Source: Owenia fusiformis
Taxonomy: Eukaryota; Annelida; Polychaeta; Sabellida; Oweniidae
Direction of reading: 5' to 3'
NCBI GenBank assembly: GCA_903813345.2
Contig: CAIIXF020000388.1
Span: 1-17,000 of the forward strand
DNA: 17,000 nucleotides
Positions 16,971 through 17,000 of the stretch are shown piece after piece. How positions within the stretch are numbered: position 1 is the stretch's first letter; each line of letters begins with the position of its first letter. The position numbers and the translations under genes are program-made. The notes beneath the pieces are model-generated. The model was not told where the DNA came from. It made no database searches and saw only the letters and a list, made by a program, of their open reading frames with translations.

Positions 16971-17000
16971 TGTTTCTCCAAATTGCTCATTCAATGTTTA

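Overview
The window reads as intergenic or intronic DNA from an AT-rich animal genome, most likely a marine invertebrate; a lophotrochozoan is a guess. Three things point that way: intron-split cysteine-rich exons of the GCC2/GCC3 (ephrin-receptor-like) type at the left edge, metazoan-style splice sites, and the large share of nested repeats and non-autonomous mobile elements. I found no complete protein-coding gene, no tRNA or rRNA, and no bacterial-style operon, ribosome binding site or terminator. Most short open frames here are translations of repeats.

Layout. 1-1580: remnants of a multi-exon secreted or extracellular gene. One good cysteine-rich exon (214-395) is followed by an exon with an in-frame stop (from 648) and a further exon candidate with two stops (1103-1279), so it is probably a decaying gene copy. 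1740-3245: two diverged copies of a segment of at least 420 bp, each carrying the same unrecognised short open frame on the minus strand. 3274-4013: a compact element, about 720 bp, made largely of CCCGAT-containing minisatellite, closed by a 9-bp inverted repeat (ACCTGTCAA/TTGACAGGT) and flanked by the 8-bp direct repeat ATGATATT. That pattern fits a non-autonomous hAT-like transposon. 4498-4870: three diverged units of about 130 bp containing hairpins. 5745-6290: a foldback structure with arms of about 200 bp around a 146-bp loop. 6290-7300: nothing recognised.

7300-16312 is one composite satellite array covering more than half of the window. Its basic blocks are a 133-bp monomer (S) and a block of about 340 bp (L). 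In the first 2.2 kb they simply alternate with a period of about 475 bp. From 9606 on they sit in four larger units of about 1.4 kb (the first expanded to 2.2 kb), in this order: perfect hairpin, 19-mer repeats, purine-rich GGATAG minisatellite, a short fragment resembling the reverse transcriptase of Ty3/Gypsy retrotransposons, S, S, L, S, tail. A 1,318-bp stretch occurs twice without a difference that I could see, 2,210 bp apart. The array ends in four tandem hairpins followed by CTAA, which resembles a Helitron 3' end. 16313-17000 holds two further diverged tandem duplications.

No set of genes works together here. The biology is repeat biology: capture of a retrotransposon fragment into a satellite, expansion by unequal exchange or rolling-circle-like amplification, and insertion of foldback and hAT-like elements. 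The best candidates for something undescribed are the composite satellite with its captured RT fragment and terminal hairpin array, and the CCCGAT minisatellite transposon.
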